Assembly: GCA_050486105.1 (NCBI GenBank)
Contig: JBJHCR010000185.1
Coordinates: 1-13,093, forward strand
Source: JAEXNA01 sp050486105
GTDB lineage: Bacteria; Vulcanimicrobiota; Xenobia; Xenobiales; JADMJV01
Direction: 5' to 3'
Length of the DNA: 13,093 nt
Of the stretch, positions 1 through 6,582 are shown in pieces; position 1 is the stretch's first letter; each line of letters opens with the position of its first letter. The notes under the pieces were generated by a model, which was given only the letters and a program-made list of their open reading frames with translations, searched no databases and was not told the origin of the DNA. The position numbers and the translations under genes were made by a program.

Positions 1-100
1 AGATAGACCCGGTCAACGCACCGGCTCTACAGAGAGGCTTGGTCCCGGCTCCTCCCCCGCTCCCCGGGCATCCTTGGGGTCTGCCACGCCCTCGGTGAGC

Positions 101-553
101 ATGAGGGTTTTCCTCGGCGACGATCAGCACAGTCCACTCCAGGATCAGCAGTGCGCCCATCTCCGCCAGCGAGGTCTAGAGTTCGACCGCCTAGCCTGGA
201 CCGTAGGTGATGCAAGTTTTCTTCAAACACTCGACGATACGCTGACCTCTGCTGGAACGGTGTTGATGGCCTCGCGCTTGGGAGCCCTTCCAGCCATCCA
301 CTGGACCTCGCGCAATCCCAATAGAGTGCGCCGCCTCATTCTATTGCACCCTTGCCTCCATTTGAATCAAGTCGAGTTCGGCACTCCGAAGCCCCACTTT
401 GTCCCCACTTTGGTGATCCATCAGGCCAAAGACGAGCAACCCAGCAGTGACCAAGTCACCCACCTAGCACGCGGATTGTTCCACGACTTTTCTCTCCATC
501 TGACCGTTGAGCCCCCTGATCTCGCTTCCAGCCTGAGTCTCCTAGACCTGTAG
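101..553 (+). CDS. Small alpha/beta-hydrolase-like protein, probably without a catalytic serine
   Basis: The product is about 150 residues from the ATG at 101. The reading frame is open to the left window edge, with a TTG at 74, so a longer protein is possible. I chose 101 because MRVFLGDD looks like the first core strand of an alpha/beta hydrolase and a weak GGTGAG lies just upstream. The middle (VLMASRLGALPA, then RNPNRVRRLILLHP) aligns by eye with the nucleophile elbow and next strand of this fold (VLVGHSMGG, then HPERVRRLVLLDP). In that alignment the nucleophile serine position holds Arg and the first Gly is Ala. Further on, VPTLVIHQAKDE fits the acid-bearing strand (HGxxD), but no clear catalytic His follows. 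Catalysis is therefore doubtful. It could be a pseudo-hydrolase or a decayed gene. The substrate is unknown. Confidence 0.5.
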   Translation: MRVFLGDDQHSPLQDQQCAHLRQRGLEFDRLAWTVGDASFLQTLDDTLTSAGTVLMASRLGALPAIHWTSRNPNRVRRLILLHPCLHLNQVEFGTPKPHFVPTLVIHQAKDEQPSSDQVTHLARGLFHDFSLHLTVEPPDLASSLSLLDL

Positions 554-570
554 GGTTCGATTTTGAGCCT

Positions 571-1719
571 TTGGATTACAAAAAAATAGNNNNNNNNNNG
601 AGACAACGTTCAACCCTCCTAAAAGGCCAATCATTCTTGTACATTATTGCTCTCGCCCTAGTTCTGGGGCTCGCTCCAGTCGCGGCCGAAGAACGGGTGA
701 CCAGCTCGGCCCTCAGAGCTGAGGGTATCGATCTCAACTCTCTCCAGCCCATCGCCTTTTCGCATAACGATCGCTGGTTGGCAGCTTTCGATCGCGCTCC
801 TTTTGAAGAGAAGGTGGACGGAATCTTCTACCGTCTCTGGTTCTTCCCCATAGCTCCAGACGGAAAGATCGGTCAACCAAAAAAGGTTCCGCTCTCGCTT
901 CGCTCCTTTCAGCAAGGCGAGTTCACTCCCAACGATCGGGAGTTCGTAATTATGGGAGAGCGGGGCACGACTTTTCAAAAACTCTCCCTGTCCACCTGGA
1001 AAATCGAGCCACTCATGGAACCGGAATGGGGTCGGCCGGGTTTTCGCTCTGACCCTGCGGTACTTTGGAGCGAAGGTGGTCAGCTCTATGCTCTGGGGCA
1101 TCCTTACGACAGAGAACGCTTTGTTAGCCCCACCACCATAGCCAAAGTCGAACCGTCGAAGGTAGGAGCCGAAGCTTTTGAACCTGGACCGGATCTCACC
1201 ACATTCGAAAGAGGGGTGGAACGGTTGTGGTTCACCAGTTATCTGAACCAGCGCTCGGGCTTTGTGGGGCAACGTTACCCTCAGACGACTCTGATGTCTC
1301 ACTGGAACGGAGATAGTCTCAGCGAGTTCGACCGCTCCTCCCAGTATTTTGGCTTTTGGTCTGCCGCCGACCGACTGCTGTATTCCTGCCAGCGCGAGTC
1401 TCCCTCAACTACCGAACTCGTCATCTACGACGCCAAATCGAAGCAAAAAACGACTCTGTACCAGGGCCCCGAAACTTTTCGGTACGTTTTTCTTTCCAGA
1501 GACGGGCGTACCGCCCAAGCCTCTCAGATCTCCGCTGAAGACAAAAGGCTGATCCCCTACTATGCCCAGCAGCGCACGAACTGGGAATTGCGTCCGGTCC
1601 TGCTCGACAACCAGCAAAGGCCTAGAAGTGTCTCGGCTGGTTGGGTTCGACTTTCTTCTGCTGGAAAACTCATGTGCCATATTGGCCCCACTGGGCTGGT
1701 TATTTACCACCTACCTTGA
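571..1719 (+). CDS. Exported beta-propeller-like protein of unknown function, 5' end crosses the assembly gap
   Basis: The frame runs from a TTG at 571 through 10 Ns to a TGA at 1717-1719, about 380 residues. Because gap length is often arbitrary, the true start and even the frame across the gap are uncertain; no good start codon lies just after the gap. After the gap comes a hydrophobic stretch (SFLYIIALALVLGLAPVAA) followed by EE, a typical Sec signal peptide with an Ala-x-Ala site. The mature part has repeated short units such as FSHNDRWLAAFD, TPNDREFVIMG, WSEGGQLYALG and FLSRDGRTAQAS. These resemble the strand-turn units of WD40-like or TolB-like propellers. I recognise no specific family and no catalytic motif. 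It probably acts in the periplasm or outside the cell, possibly binding a protein or glycan. Confidence 0.65.
   Translation: MDYKKIXXXXRQRSTLLKGQSFLYIIALALVLGLAPVAAEERVTSSALRAEGIDLNSLQPIAFSHNDRWLAAFDRAPFEEKVDGIFYRLWFFPIAPDGKIGQPKKVPLSLRSFQQGEFTPNDREFVIMGERGTTFQKLSLSTWKIEPLMEPEWGRPGFRSDPAVLWSEGGQLYALGHPYDRERFVSPTTIAKVEPSKVGAEAFEPGPDLTTFERGVERLWFTSYLNQRSGFVGQRYPQTTLMSHWNGDSLSEFDRSSQYFGFWSAADRLLYSCQRESPSTTELVIYDAKSKQKTTLYQGPETFRYVFLSRDGRTAQASQISAEDKRLIPYYAQQRTNWELRPVLLDNQQRPRSVSAGWVRLSSAGKLMCHIGPTGLVIYHLP
590..599. other. Assembly gap (10 N)
   Basis: Ten undetermined bases interrupt the sequence just after an A-rich run, within the 5' end of the exported propeller-like gene. A round number of Ns suggests a scaffold join of unknown true length. 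The linkage between the hydrolase-like gene and the following gene is therefore inferred by the assembler, not read directly. Confidence 0.97.
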
Positions 1720-1759
1720 CCAAGATTTGAGAGAAAAATGGAGGAATCGGTCAATTATA

Positions 1760-1803
1760 GAGTGTTTACACTCCATCGCAAAACGGTCATCTCATGCTAG
1801 ACT
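1760..1803 (+). promoter_or_regulatory. Candidate extended -10 promoter with small palindrome, first EF-hand paralog
   Basis: TGC TAGACT at 1795-1803 matches an extended -10 element (TGn TATAAT with two changes). A weak -35-like TCGCAA lies at 1776-1781. Just upstream, GAGTGT/ACACTC at 1760-1773 is a 6-bp inverted repeat with a 2-nt spacer that could be an operator. The second paralog has the same layout (TCGCCA, then TGCTAGAAT). The conservation between duplicated copies supports a real promoter. The distance to the ATG is about 24 nt, with GTGAGG as ribosome site 5 nt before it. Confidence 0.5.
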
Positions 1804-1826
1804 GAAAAGCGGAGAGTGAGGCCCTA

Positions 1827-2993
1827 ATGCACATTTTCAAGTCTTTACGGAACGCCCTAGGTACCCTTGGTCTGGTAAGTCTCCTTGCTGTGGCCCCTGC
1901 GTGGGCTGGCGTGGGCGGTGGAAGTAGTACCGTCAACATCAACATTGACAGCTCAACAGTGGAGACAACCCAAGTCAACCAAATCATCAACGACGTCATC
2001 TTGGAATCCCTTTGGAAAATCCTTGGTGAGACAGAGCGCAGAACCCCGAATCAAAAGGTTATACCTCCGATGCAATGGGAACTTGAGGCGACAGTGACTG
2101 GCCCTGAGCTGGCCACTGCCCTAGCAGCAATGCGCGTCCAACTGCAGAACTTGGCTAGTATTCCTGGACGCAAGGGTGTCTACCACGTGGTCCAAGACGA
2201 GGCCATCGATGAACTCCTGGAACTGGTGTCTCAGAGCTACGAAGAGGTCGTCACCGGTCAAGAGACTTCCTTCTCCGAGACGGTCGACACTGGGGGGGCT
2301 GTCTTCGGAGTGGACTACATTGGTGACCCCTACAACTACTTCACCTGGATTGCCATCGGCCCAAATAGCGTGAATGTCCAGGTAGATCAAGTGACCACCA
2401 CCACCACCTTCGTTGATGCCACTACCACCAATGAGTACAACCAGGTGGCGGTTTGGCAAGTGGCTTCCTACTACAAGATCAGCCCAATTCTCCTAGACAT
2501 GAACGGAACTGGAACCATTCAAGCCTCAGGAGGGGAATGGCTGCCGAGGAAGACCATCGACGGAGAACGACTAGCCTTCTTCGACTTCCACGGAGACAAA
2601 TTCCCGGTGCTCATGGAGTGGCCTGGACCGGAAGATGGGATCCTGTGTCGACCGAACTCTGACGGCAGCGTCGATGGCACCAACCTGTTCGGCACCGCCA
2701 CCGGTTTCAAAGACGGGTTCGAAGCCTTGAAAGCCCTCGACAAAAACGGAGACGGCAAGTTGACCGGAGAAGAGTTGAAGGGGTTGGCTGTGTGGATCGA
2801 TTCCAATAGCGACGCCCGTCCTCAGACCGGTGAAATAAAGAGCTTAGCCGAACACGGCATCACGGAACTCTCACTAACTCACAAGAACTACGTCTCCTCG
2901 TTCGTTCGAGACGGAGTGAGTTATCGAATGTTCGACTGGTGGCCACAGGTCTTTGAACTCAACCGAGTCAAGGTCGTTCCCAAGAGCGTCTAG
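1827..2993 (+). CDS. Exported protein with C-terminal EF-hand-type calcium-binding module (paralog 1)
   Basis: This 388-residue protein starts at an ATG preceded by GTGAGG. Residues 1-27 are a Sec signal peptide (basic start, hydrophobic core, PAWA cleavage). An N-terminal block (STVNINIDSSTV, then QVNQIINDVIL) and a middle block at 171-195 are shared with the next gene. The C-terminal part from ISPILLDMNGTGTIQ resembles the 'PLVLDLDGDG' module of large RTX-like secreted proteins. It includes a DGSVDGTNLFG turn, a canonical EF-hand loop at D305-N307-D309-G310...E316 and a second loop at D325-N327-D329...E336. Calcium binding outside the cytoplasm is a confident inference; the biological role is unknown. 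No GGxGxDxxx RTX nonapeptides and no enzyme motif are visible, so I do not call it a toxin. It is transcribed alone: its own promoter lies upstream and a strong terminator follows. Confidence 0.85.
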   Translation: MHIFKSLRNALGTLGLVSLLAVAPAWAGVGGGSSTVNINIDSSTVETTQVNQIINDVILESLWKILGETERRTPNQKVIPPMQWELEATVTGPELATALAAMRVQLQNLASIPGRKGVYHVVQDEAIDELLELVSQSYEEVVTGQETSFSETVDTGGAVFGVDYIGDPYNYFTWIAIGPNSVNVQVDQVTTTTTFVDATTTNEYNQVAVWQVASYYKISPILLDMNGTGTIQASGGEWLPRKTIDGERLAFFDFHGDKFPVLMEWPGPEDGILCRPNSDGSVDGTNLFGTATGFKDGFEALKALDKNGDGKLTGEELKGLAVWIDSNSDARPQTGEIKSLAEHGITELSLTHKNYVSSFVRDGVSYRMFDWWPQVFELNRVKVVPKSV

Positions 2994-3021
2994 AAGTCTG
3001 AGCCTCATTCAAGTCGACTGC

Positions 3022-3060
3022 AAACAAGAGAGCCCACTAACAAGGGCTCTCTTGTTTTTT
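3022..3060 (+). terminator. Strong intrinsic terminator after paralog 1
   Basis: The arms at 3022-3035 and 3044-3057 are perfectly complementary over 14 bp (core CAAGAGAGCCC / GGGCTCTCTTG), with an 8-nt loop, and the right arm runs into six Ts at 3055-3060. This is a textbook rho-independent terminator 29 nt after the stop codon. It separates the two paralogs transcriptionally. Confidence 0.93.
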
Positions 3061-3072
3061 GCATCGATTAGA

Positions 3073-3133
3073 GTGAAAACCCTCGCCAAATGCGAGCAAA
3101 TCTGCTAGAATAGCGGCACTGGAGGGTTTTCAC
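3073..3133 (+). promoter_or_regulatory. Perfect 12-bp inverted repeat bracketing promoter and ribosome site of paralog 2
   Basis: GTGAAAACCCTC at 3073-3084 is exactly complementary to GAGGGTTTTCAC at 3122-3133. The right arm contains most of the Shine-Dalgarno sequence (GGAGGG, 3121-3126) and ends 2 nt before the ATG. The left arm overlaps the -35 region. Inside lies an alternative hairpin, CTCGC 3082-3086 / GCGAG 3092-3096, which uses bases of the left arm and so competes with the long pairing. RNA started at the local promoter would lack the left arm; RNA read through from upstream would carry both arms and hide the ribosome site. The mechanism is inferred; the repeat itself is plain. Confidence 0.6.
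3083..3111 (+). promoter_or_regulatory. Candidate extended -10 promoter of paralog 2
   Basis: TGC TAGAAT at 3103-3111 is an extended -10 element with one mismatch to TATAAT. TCGCCA at 3083-3088 is a weak -35 with 17-nt spacing. The same arrangement precedes paralog 1, so the promoter was duplicated with the gene. Predicted transcription would begin near 3118, giving a very short leader that starts just before GGAGGG. Confidence 0.6.
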
Positions 3134-3135
3134 CT

Positions 3136-4305
3136 ATGCGCATTCTCAAGGCTCTACGGACAGCCACCTCGGCACTCACCGCTCTCTTGTTCCTTCTGAC
3201 TACTTCACCGGCTTTTTCGGGGGTCCCCGGGCAAAGTACAGTCAACATCAACATTGACAGTACCACAGTCGATGTCAATCAGGTGAACGAGATTATCAAC
3301 GACGTCATCTTGCAGTCCCTCTGGGAGATCCTTGGCAAGACCGAAGAACGCGATGTCTGGGGGCCAAACCCCGCACCACCCAAGTTCTGGGAACTCGAGA
3401 TCACCGTTTCTGACGCCGAGTTTGCCACTGCGCTTGCCGACATGAAGAGCCAACTCTATGAGTTGACCAACATCCCTGGCCGCAAGAACGCCTACAAGGT
3501 GCTGCAAGATGAGCAAACCGGTGAAAGATTGGATCTGGTCGCCACCGACTATGAAGAGGTTCAAACCGGGCAAAGCACGGATTTCTCCGAGACGGTCGAC
3601 ACTGGCGGTGCCCAGTTCGGAGTCGACTACATTGGAGACCCTAGCAACTACTTCACCTGGATAGCCATTGGCCCCAACAGTGTGAACGTGCAGGTCGACC
3701 AGGTGACCACCACGACCACCTTTTTAGACGCGATCACGACCAACTCCTATGACCAGATTGCCACCTGGCAGATCTCAACCTTGCGCACCATCAGCCCCAT
3801 TCTCCTCGACATGAATGGGTCAGGATCGATCCAAGCATCAGGCGGCAACTGGCTACCCCACCGTGAGTTGCACTCTGAACGACTCGCCTTCTTCGACTTC
3901 TACGGGGACAAGTTCCCGGTTCTCATGGAGTGGCCTGGACCTGAAGATGGAATCCTTTGCCGACCCAACTCCGATGGGAGTATAGACGGGACCAATCTTT
4001 TTGGAACAGCCACCGGACACAAGGATGGCTTCGAAGCCTTGAGGGTGCTCGACAAGAACAAGGACGGGCGATTGACCGGATCGGAATTAGACGGGCTGGC
4101 TATCTGGATGGATAAGAATAGTGATGCCCGGCCTCAAGCAGGTGAAGTCCAAAGCCTGCAAGACTTGGGAATCACGGAACTCTCCTTGAGTCATAAGAAC
4201 TACGTGGGGGCCTTTGTGAGGAACGGGAAAAGCCAATTGATGTTCGATTGGTGGCCGCAGATCTACGAACTCAACCGCATCAGGGTCATCCCCAAGAACG
4301 CCTAA
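3136..4305 (+). CDS. Exported protein with C-terminal EF-hand-type calcium-binding module (paralog 2)
   Basis: This 389-residue tandem copy of the preceding gene starts at an ATG with GGAGGG 9 nt upstream. The signal peptide covers about residues 1-28 (TSPAFS before GVPG). It keeps the same blocks: STVNINIDSTTV near the mature start, an identical 25-residue stretch at 172-196, and the SPILLDMNGSGSIQ module. EF-hand loops are at D306-N308-D310-G311...E317 and D326-N328-D330...E337. The segment around residues 73-90 (DVWGPNPAPPKFWELE) differs from copy 1 and is where the two diverge most. Within the identical stretch, 12 of 25 codons differ synonymously, so the duplication is old and the protein is under purifying selection. 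The role is unknown; a secreted calcium-binding structural or adhesive protein is plausible but unproven. Confidence 0.85.
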   Translation: MRILKALRTATSALTALLFLLTTSPAFSGVPGQSTVNINIDSTTVDVNQVNEIINDVILQSLWEILGKTEERDVWGPNPAPPKFWELEITVSDAEFATALADMKSQLYELTNIPGRKNAYKVLQDEQTGERLDLVATDYEEVQTGQSTDFSETVDTGGAQFGVDYIGDPSNYFTWIAIGPNSVNVQVDQVTTTTTFLDAITTNSYDQIATWQISTLRTISPILLDMNGSGSIQASGGNWLPHRELHSERLAFFDFYGDKFPVLMEWPGPEDGILCRPNSDGSIDGTNLFGTATGHKDGFEALRVLDKNKDGRLTGSELDGLAIWMDKNSDARPQAGEVQSLQDLGITELSLSHKNYVGAFVRNGKSQLMFDWWPQIYELNRIRVIPKNA

Positions 4306-4329
4306 ATCTCAGTCCCAATCCCCTTCTTT

Positions 4330-4365
4330 GAAAGCCCTCCAGGGACCTTGACCCAGAGGGCTTTC
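4330..4365 (+). terminator. Probable terminator between convergent genes
   Basis: GAAAGCCCTC at 4330-4339 pairs perfectly with GAGGGCTTTC at 4356-4365 around a 16-nt loop. The hairpin sits exactly between the stop codon of the plus-strand paralog and the stop codon of the minus-strand zinc-ribbon gene. Neither strand has a good T-run after it, so it may be a weak terminator for both directions or a 3'-end stabiliser. Confidence 0.6.
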
Positions 4366-4368
4366 GAA

Positions 4369-4857
4369 TTATCTGAGTTTGGTGGACAAGAAAGAATTGA
4401 AAAACCAACCCAGAACCTCTAAGGGTCCGCTTCCCTTATCGCCGCTTTGCTTCATGCCTTGGCGAACTTGCTCAGTGACGATCTCATCACCCTTGAGCCC
4501 TCGAGTCTTATGGATCTCGGTGATCTTTCGAAGTTCTCCGTGATCGAACCAAACCCCGCGACACTCTCGACAGACATCGAGGACGATGCCCCCGACGTGC
4601 GGTTGGTCCATGGCCTTGCGGCACCTAGGACATCCCCTCGCCTTGGTGCTGATCTCGTAAGTGTGATGGACGGAACCGCCTCCCACAGGGGTCAAGCGCT
4701 TCTGCAGTTCTGGAGATTTATAGAACTCGGCCAGTTCAGCGGCATCGAACCAGACACCCAGGCAGTTGGGGCAGGTGTCGAGTTCGAGTTGGGATTGACG
4801 ATCAACTATAGGGTCGAGACGTTGGCCACGGCAGACCGGGCATGGAAGTTTTGCCAT
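4369..4857 (-). CDS. Double TFIIB-type zinc-ribbon protein
   Basis: The product is 162 residues from an ATG at 4857-4855. It has two copies of the bacterial zf-TFIIB zinc ribbon. Copy 1 uses C6-x2-C9 and C29-x2-C32 followed by LGVWFDAAEL; copy 2 uses C76-x2-C79 and C96-x2-C99 followed by RGVWFDHGEL. All eight zinc ligands are intact. The C-terminal 40 residues are charged, then end in a short aromatic stretch (LGWFFNSFLSTKL). There is no signal peptide, so it is cytoplasmic. The molecular role of these small ribbons is poorly known; RNA, DNA or protein binding are all possible. It lies 36 nt downstream of the NFACT-R gene on the same strand and is probably co-transcribed with it, which hints at a translation-related task. 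Confidence 0.85.
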   Translation of the reverse strand: MAKLPCPVCRGQRLDPIVDRQSQLELDTCPNCLGVWFDAAELAEFYKSPELQKRLTPVGGGSVHHTYEISTKARGCPRCRKAMDQPHVGGIVLDVCRECRGVWFDHGELRKITEIHKTRGLKGDEIVTEQVRQGMKQSGDKGSGPLEVLGWFFNSFLSTKLR

Positions 4858-4893
4858 ACTTTGCTTCTACTTCGTGCACCGGAGTTTCCCTTG

Positions 4894-5262
4894 TCAAAGA
4901 GCAGTCGGTGGCTCTTTGGGGGGATAAATCTTAATCGCCCGGTGACCTTTGAGGACCACCTTGCCCGGAGGAAATTTCTTGGGTTTGGTGACCTGCCGTG
5001 CCCGTGCGGCATGGACTTCGATCTTGCCTTTGGCCTGACGGGCCTTCGAGTGATACACAGCAACCTCTGCGGCTAACCGCTCCACTGCCTCAGGCAGTGC
5101 ATCAAGACGGTCCGGATTGCGAACCAAGACGTGACTTCCCGCGTACCCTGCGGCGTGATACCAAAAATCATCCGGCTCGGCCAATTCCGTGGAAACAAAA
5201 TCGTTGTCCCGAGCGGAGGTTCCATAAATGATGGTGAAACCCTCAATTACAAGTTCTTTCAC
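4894..5262 (-). CDS. Stand-alone NFACT-R (RqcH C-terminal-like, DUF814) protein
   Basis: The product is 122 residues starting at GTG 5262-5260, chosen because GGAGG lies 8 nt upstream on the minus strand. The sequence fits the NFACT-R domain found at the C-terminus of RqcH/Rqc2 and FbpA-type proteins. It shows F9-x4-G14, the N20-D21 pair, the D32-FWYHA segment with Y-A-GSHV (G42-S43-H44), and the closing VTKPKKFPPGKVVLKG. In full-length relatives this domain helps bind tRNA and 60S/50S-peptidyl-tRNA complexes during ribosome rescue. Single-domain versions are known in bacteria, but their substrate is not settled. Here the NFACT-N and coiled-coil parts are absent from the window. The partner gene downstream encodes a double zinc ribbon. 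The family call is firm; the function is inferred. Confidence 0.88.
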   Translation of the reverse strand: MKELVIEGFTIIYGTSARDNDFVSTELAEPDDFWYHAAGYAGSHVLVRNPDRLDALPEAVERLAAEVAVYHSKARQAKGKIEVHAARARQVTKPKKFPPGKVVLKGHRAIKIYPPKEPPTAL

Positions 5263-5333
5263 TTTCTCATCCTCCCGGGCCGACCTTGAGACACGAAGAA
5301 GGTGACGGGTCTATCAATCTCCAACCGCCGAGC

Positions 5334-6575
5334 ATGACACCCTTTAGCGACCCGTTTTCCATCCGACACCTACCCTACGGCCTGGTGCGATTTCCCCAAG
5401 ACTGTCGGCCACACCTGTGCGTTCGCTTCGGTGACCTGGCTATCTCCATTGAAGGGTTCAGATCTCAAGGTCTGCTCGATGGCCTGAGCCTTACTGAAGG
5501 TCACTGCTCGGGGGAGACCCTAAATCCGTTTCTCGCACTCCCAAAATCAATTCATACCTCTCTGCGAACAAAACTCCAAGACCTTTTGCAAGCAGAACAT
5601 CACCTGGAGCATCCCCGAGCAACGAAAACCCTCAAACCATACCCAGAGGATGACCCCTGTGTACAAACCCCAGTGCACCCAGGGGATTTCGTGGACTTCT
5701 ATTGCAGCCGCCACCATGCTTTCCGAGTAGGTTGCTTGTTTCGAGGTCCCGAAAACGCTCTGCCGGAGCAATACTTCCACTTACCTATTGGTTACCATGG
5801 GAGAAGCTCTACCATCTTCGGAAGCGGACACAGCTTCCGCAGACCCCAAGGGATCTCGTCGGACCCAAAGGCATCAGAGCCGAGCTATCGACCCAGCCAA
5901 AGACTCGACTACGAACTCGAAGTCGGTTTTCTCTTGCGTCCCTGCGACCACCCCGTAACTCCGGATCAAGCCGAGGAGCTGCTCTTTGGCTTAGTGCTGC
6001 TCAACGATTGGTCGGCACGGGACATCCAGGCTTTCGAATACCGCCCCTTAGGACCATTCTTGGGCAAGAGCTTTGCCACCACAGTGGGAGCTTGGATAAC
6101 CCCCCTTGAAGCCCTCCAGGAACAGCGGTGCCCAAACACCGACTCCGACCACCCGGTCCTCCCCCACTTGAGAGAGTCGAGCTTTCATCATTTTCGTCTT
6201 CCACTCTGGGCGACTCTGACTGCAGACGATGGCTCCTCAACCGACCTTTGCCAGACCGATCTCCGACATCTTGCTTGGTCTCCCGCTCAAATGGCAGCCC
6301 ACCTGAGCAGCAACGGAACCCTAATAAAGGCCGGAGATCTCATCGCCACCGGGACCATCAGTGGACCGGAAAAAGGAAGCCGAGCCTGCCTTTTAGAACG
6401 GACCGACAACGGCAAAGATCCGTTTCCCCTCACTCATTCAACCCGAAATCGCACCTATCTCGAAGATGGAGACTGCGTAACTCTGGAAGGTGGGGTCCCG
6501 GGAATCGGCCTAGCACCGGCCAGGGCAACTGTCAAGCCTGCCCTGAGAGGTCTTGAAAAGATAAGTAAGAGGTGA
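5334..6575 (+). CDS. fahA: Fumarylacetoacetase
   Basis: The product is 413 residues and hydrolyses 4-fumarylacetoacetate to fumarate and acetoacetate (EC 3.7.1.2), the last step of tyrosine/homogentisate breakdown, in the cytoplasm. The metal and catalytic residues of the mammalian enzyme are recognisable: D121 and H128 in VDFYCSRHHA, E194 and E196 in DYELEVGF, D225 in LLNDWSARDIQ, and K245 in PFLGKSFATTVG. GDLIATGTISGPE near the end is also typical. Length matches the family (about 420). I chose ATG 5334 because the following residues (FSIRHLPYGLV) align with the usual N-terminus; a TTG at 5286 is an alternative, and no clear ribosome site precedes either. It is divergent from the NFACT-R gene (71 nt) and ends 7 nt before the mutase gene. 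Other pathway enzymes are not in the window. Confidence 0.95.
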   Translation: MTPFSDPFSIRHLPYGLVRFPQDCRPHLCVRFGDLAISIEGFRSQGLLDGLSLTEGHCSGETLNPFLALPKSIHTSLRTKLQDLLQAEHHLEHPRATKTLKPYPEDDPCVQTPVHPGDFVDFYCSRHHAFRVGCLFRGPENALPEQYFHLPIGYHGRSSTIFGSGHSFRRPQGISSDPKASEPSYRPSQRLDYELEVGFLLRPCDHPVTPDQAEELLFGLVLLNDWSARDIQAFEYRPLGPFLGKSFATTVGAWITPLEALQEQRCPNTDSDHPVLPHLRESSFHHFRLPLWATLTADDGSSTDLCQTDLRHLAWSPAQMAAHLSSNGTLIKAGDLIATGTISGPEKGSRACLLERTDNGKDPFPLTHSTRNRTYLEDGDCVTLEGGVPGIGLAPARATVKPALRGLEKISKR

Positions 6576-6582
6576 CCAAAGC

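Noticed and set aside
658..1302. Long minus-strand open frame opposite the exported propeller-like gene
   Set aside because: No domain or signal, no ribosome site, and the plus-strand frame has a signal peptide and propeller-like units; it is a shadow.
1827..4305. RTX toxin or adhesin pair
   Set aside because: Only the EF-hand-like module is shared with RTX proteins; no GGxGxDxxx repeats, no protease or lipase motif, no secretion ATPase genes nearby.
4447..5076. 209-codon plus-strand open frame over the zinc-ribbon and NFACT-R genes
   Set aside because: It is antisense to two recognisable proteins with intact motifs; composition shadow only.
5286..5317. Promoter with TTGAGA and TATCAA before fahA
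   Set aside because: The spacing between the boxes is 20 nt, too long for confidence, and no ribosome site supports the implied short leader.
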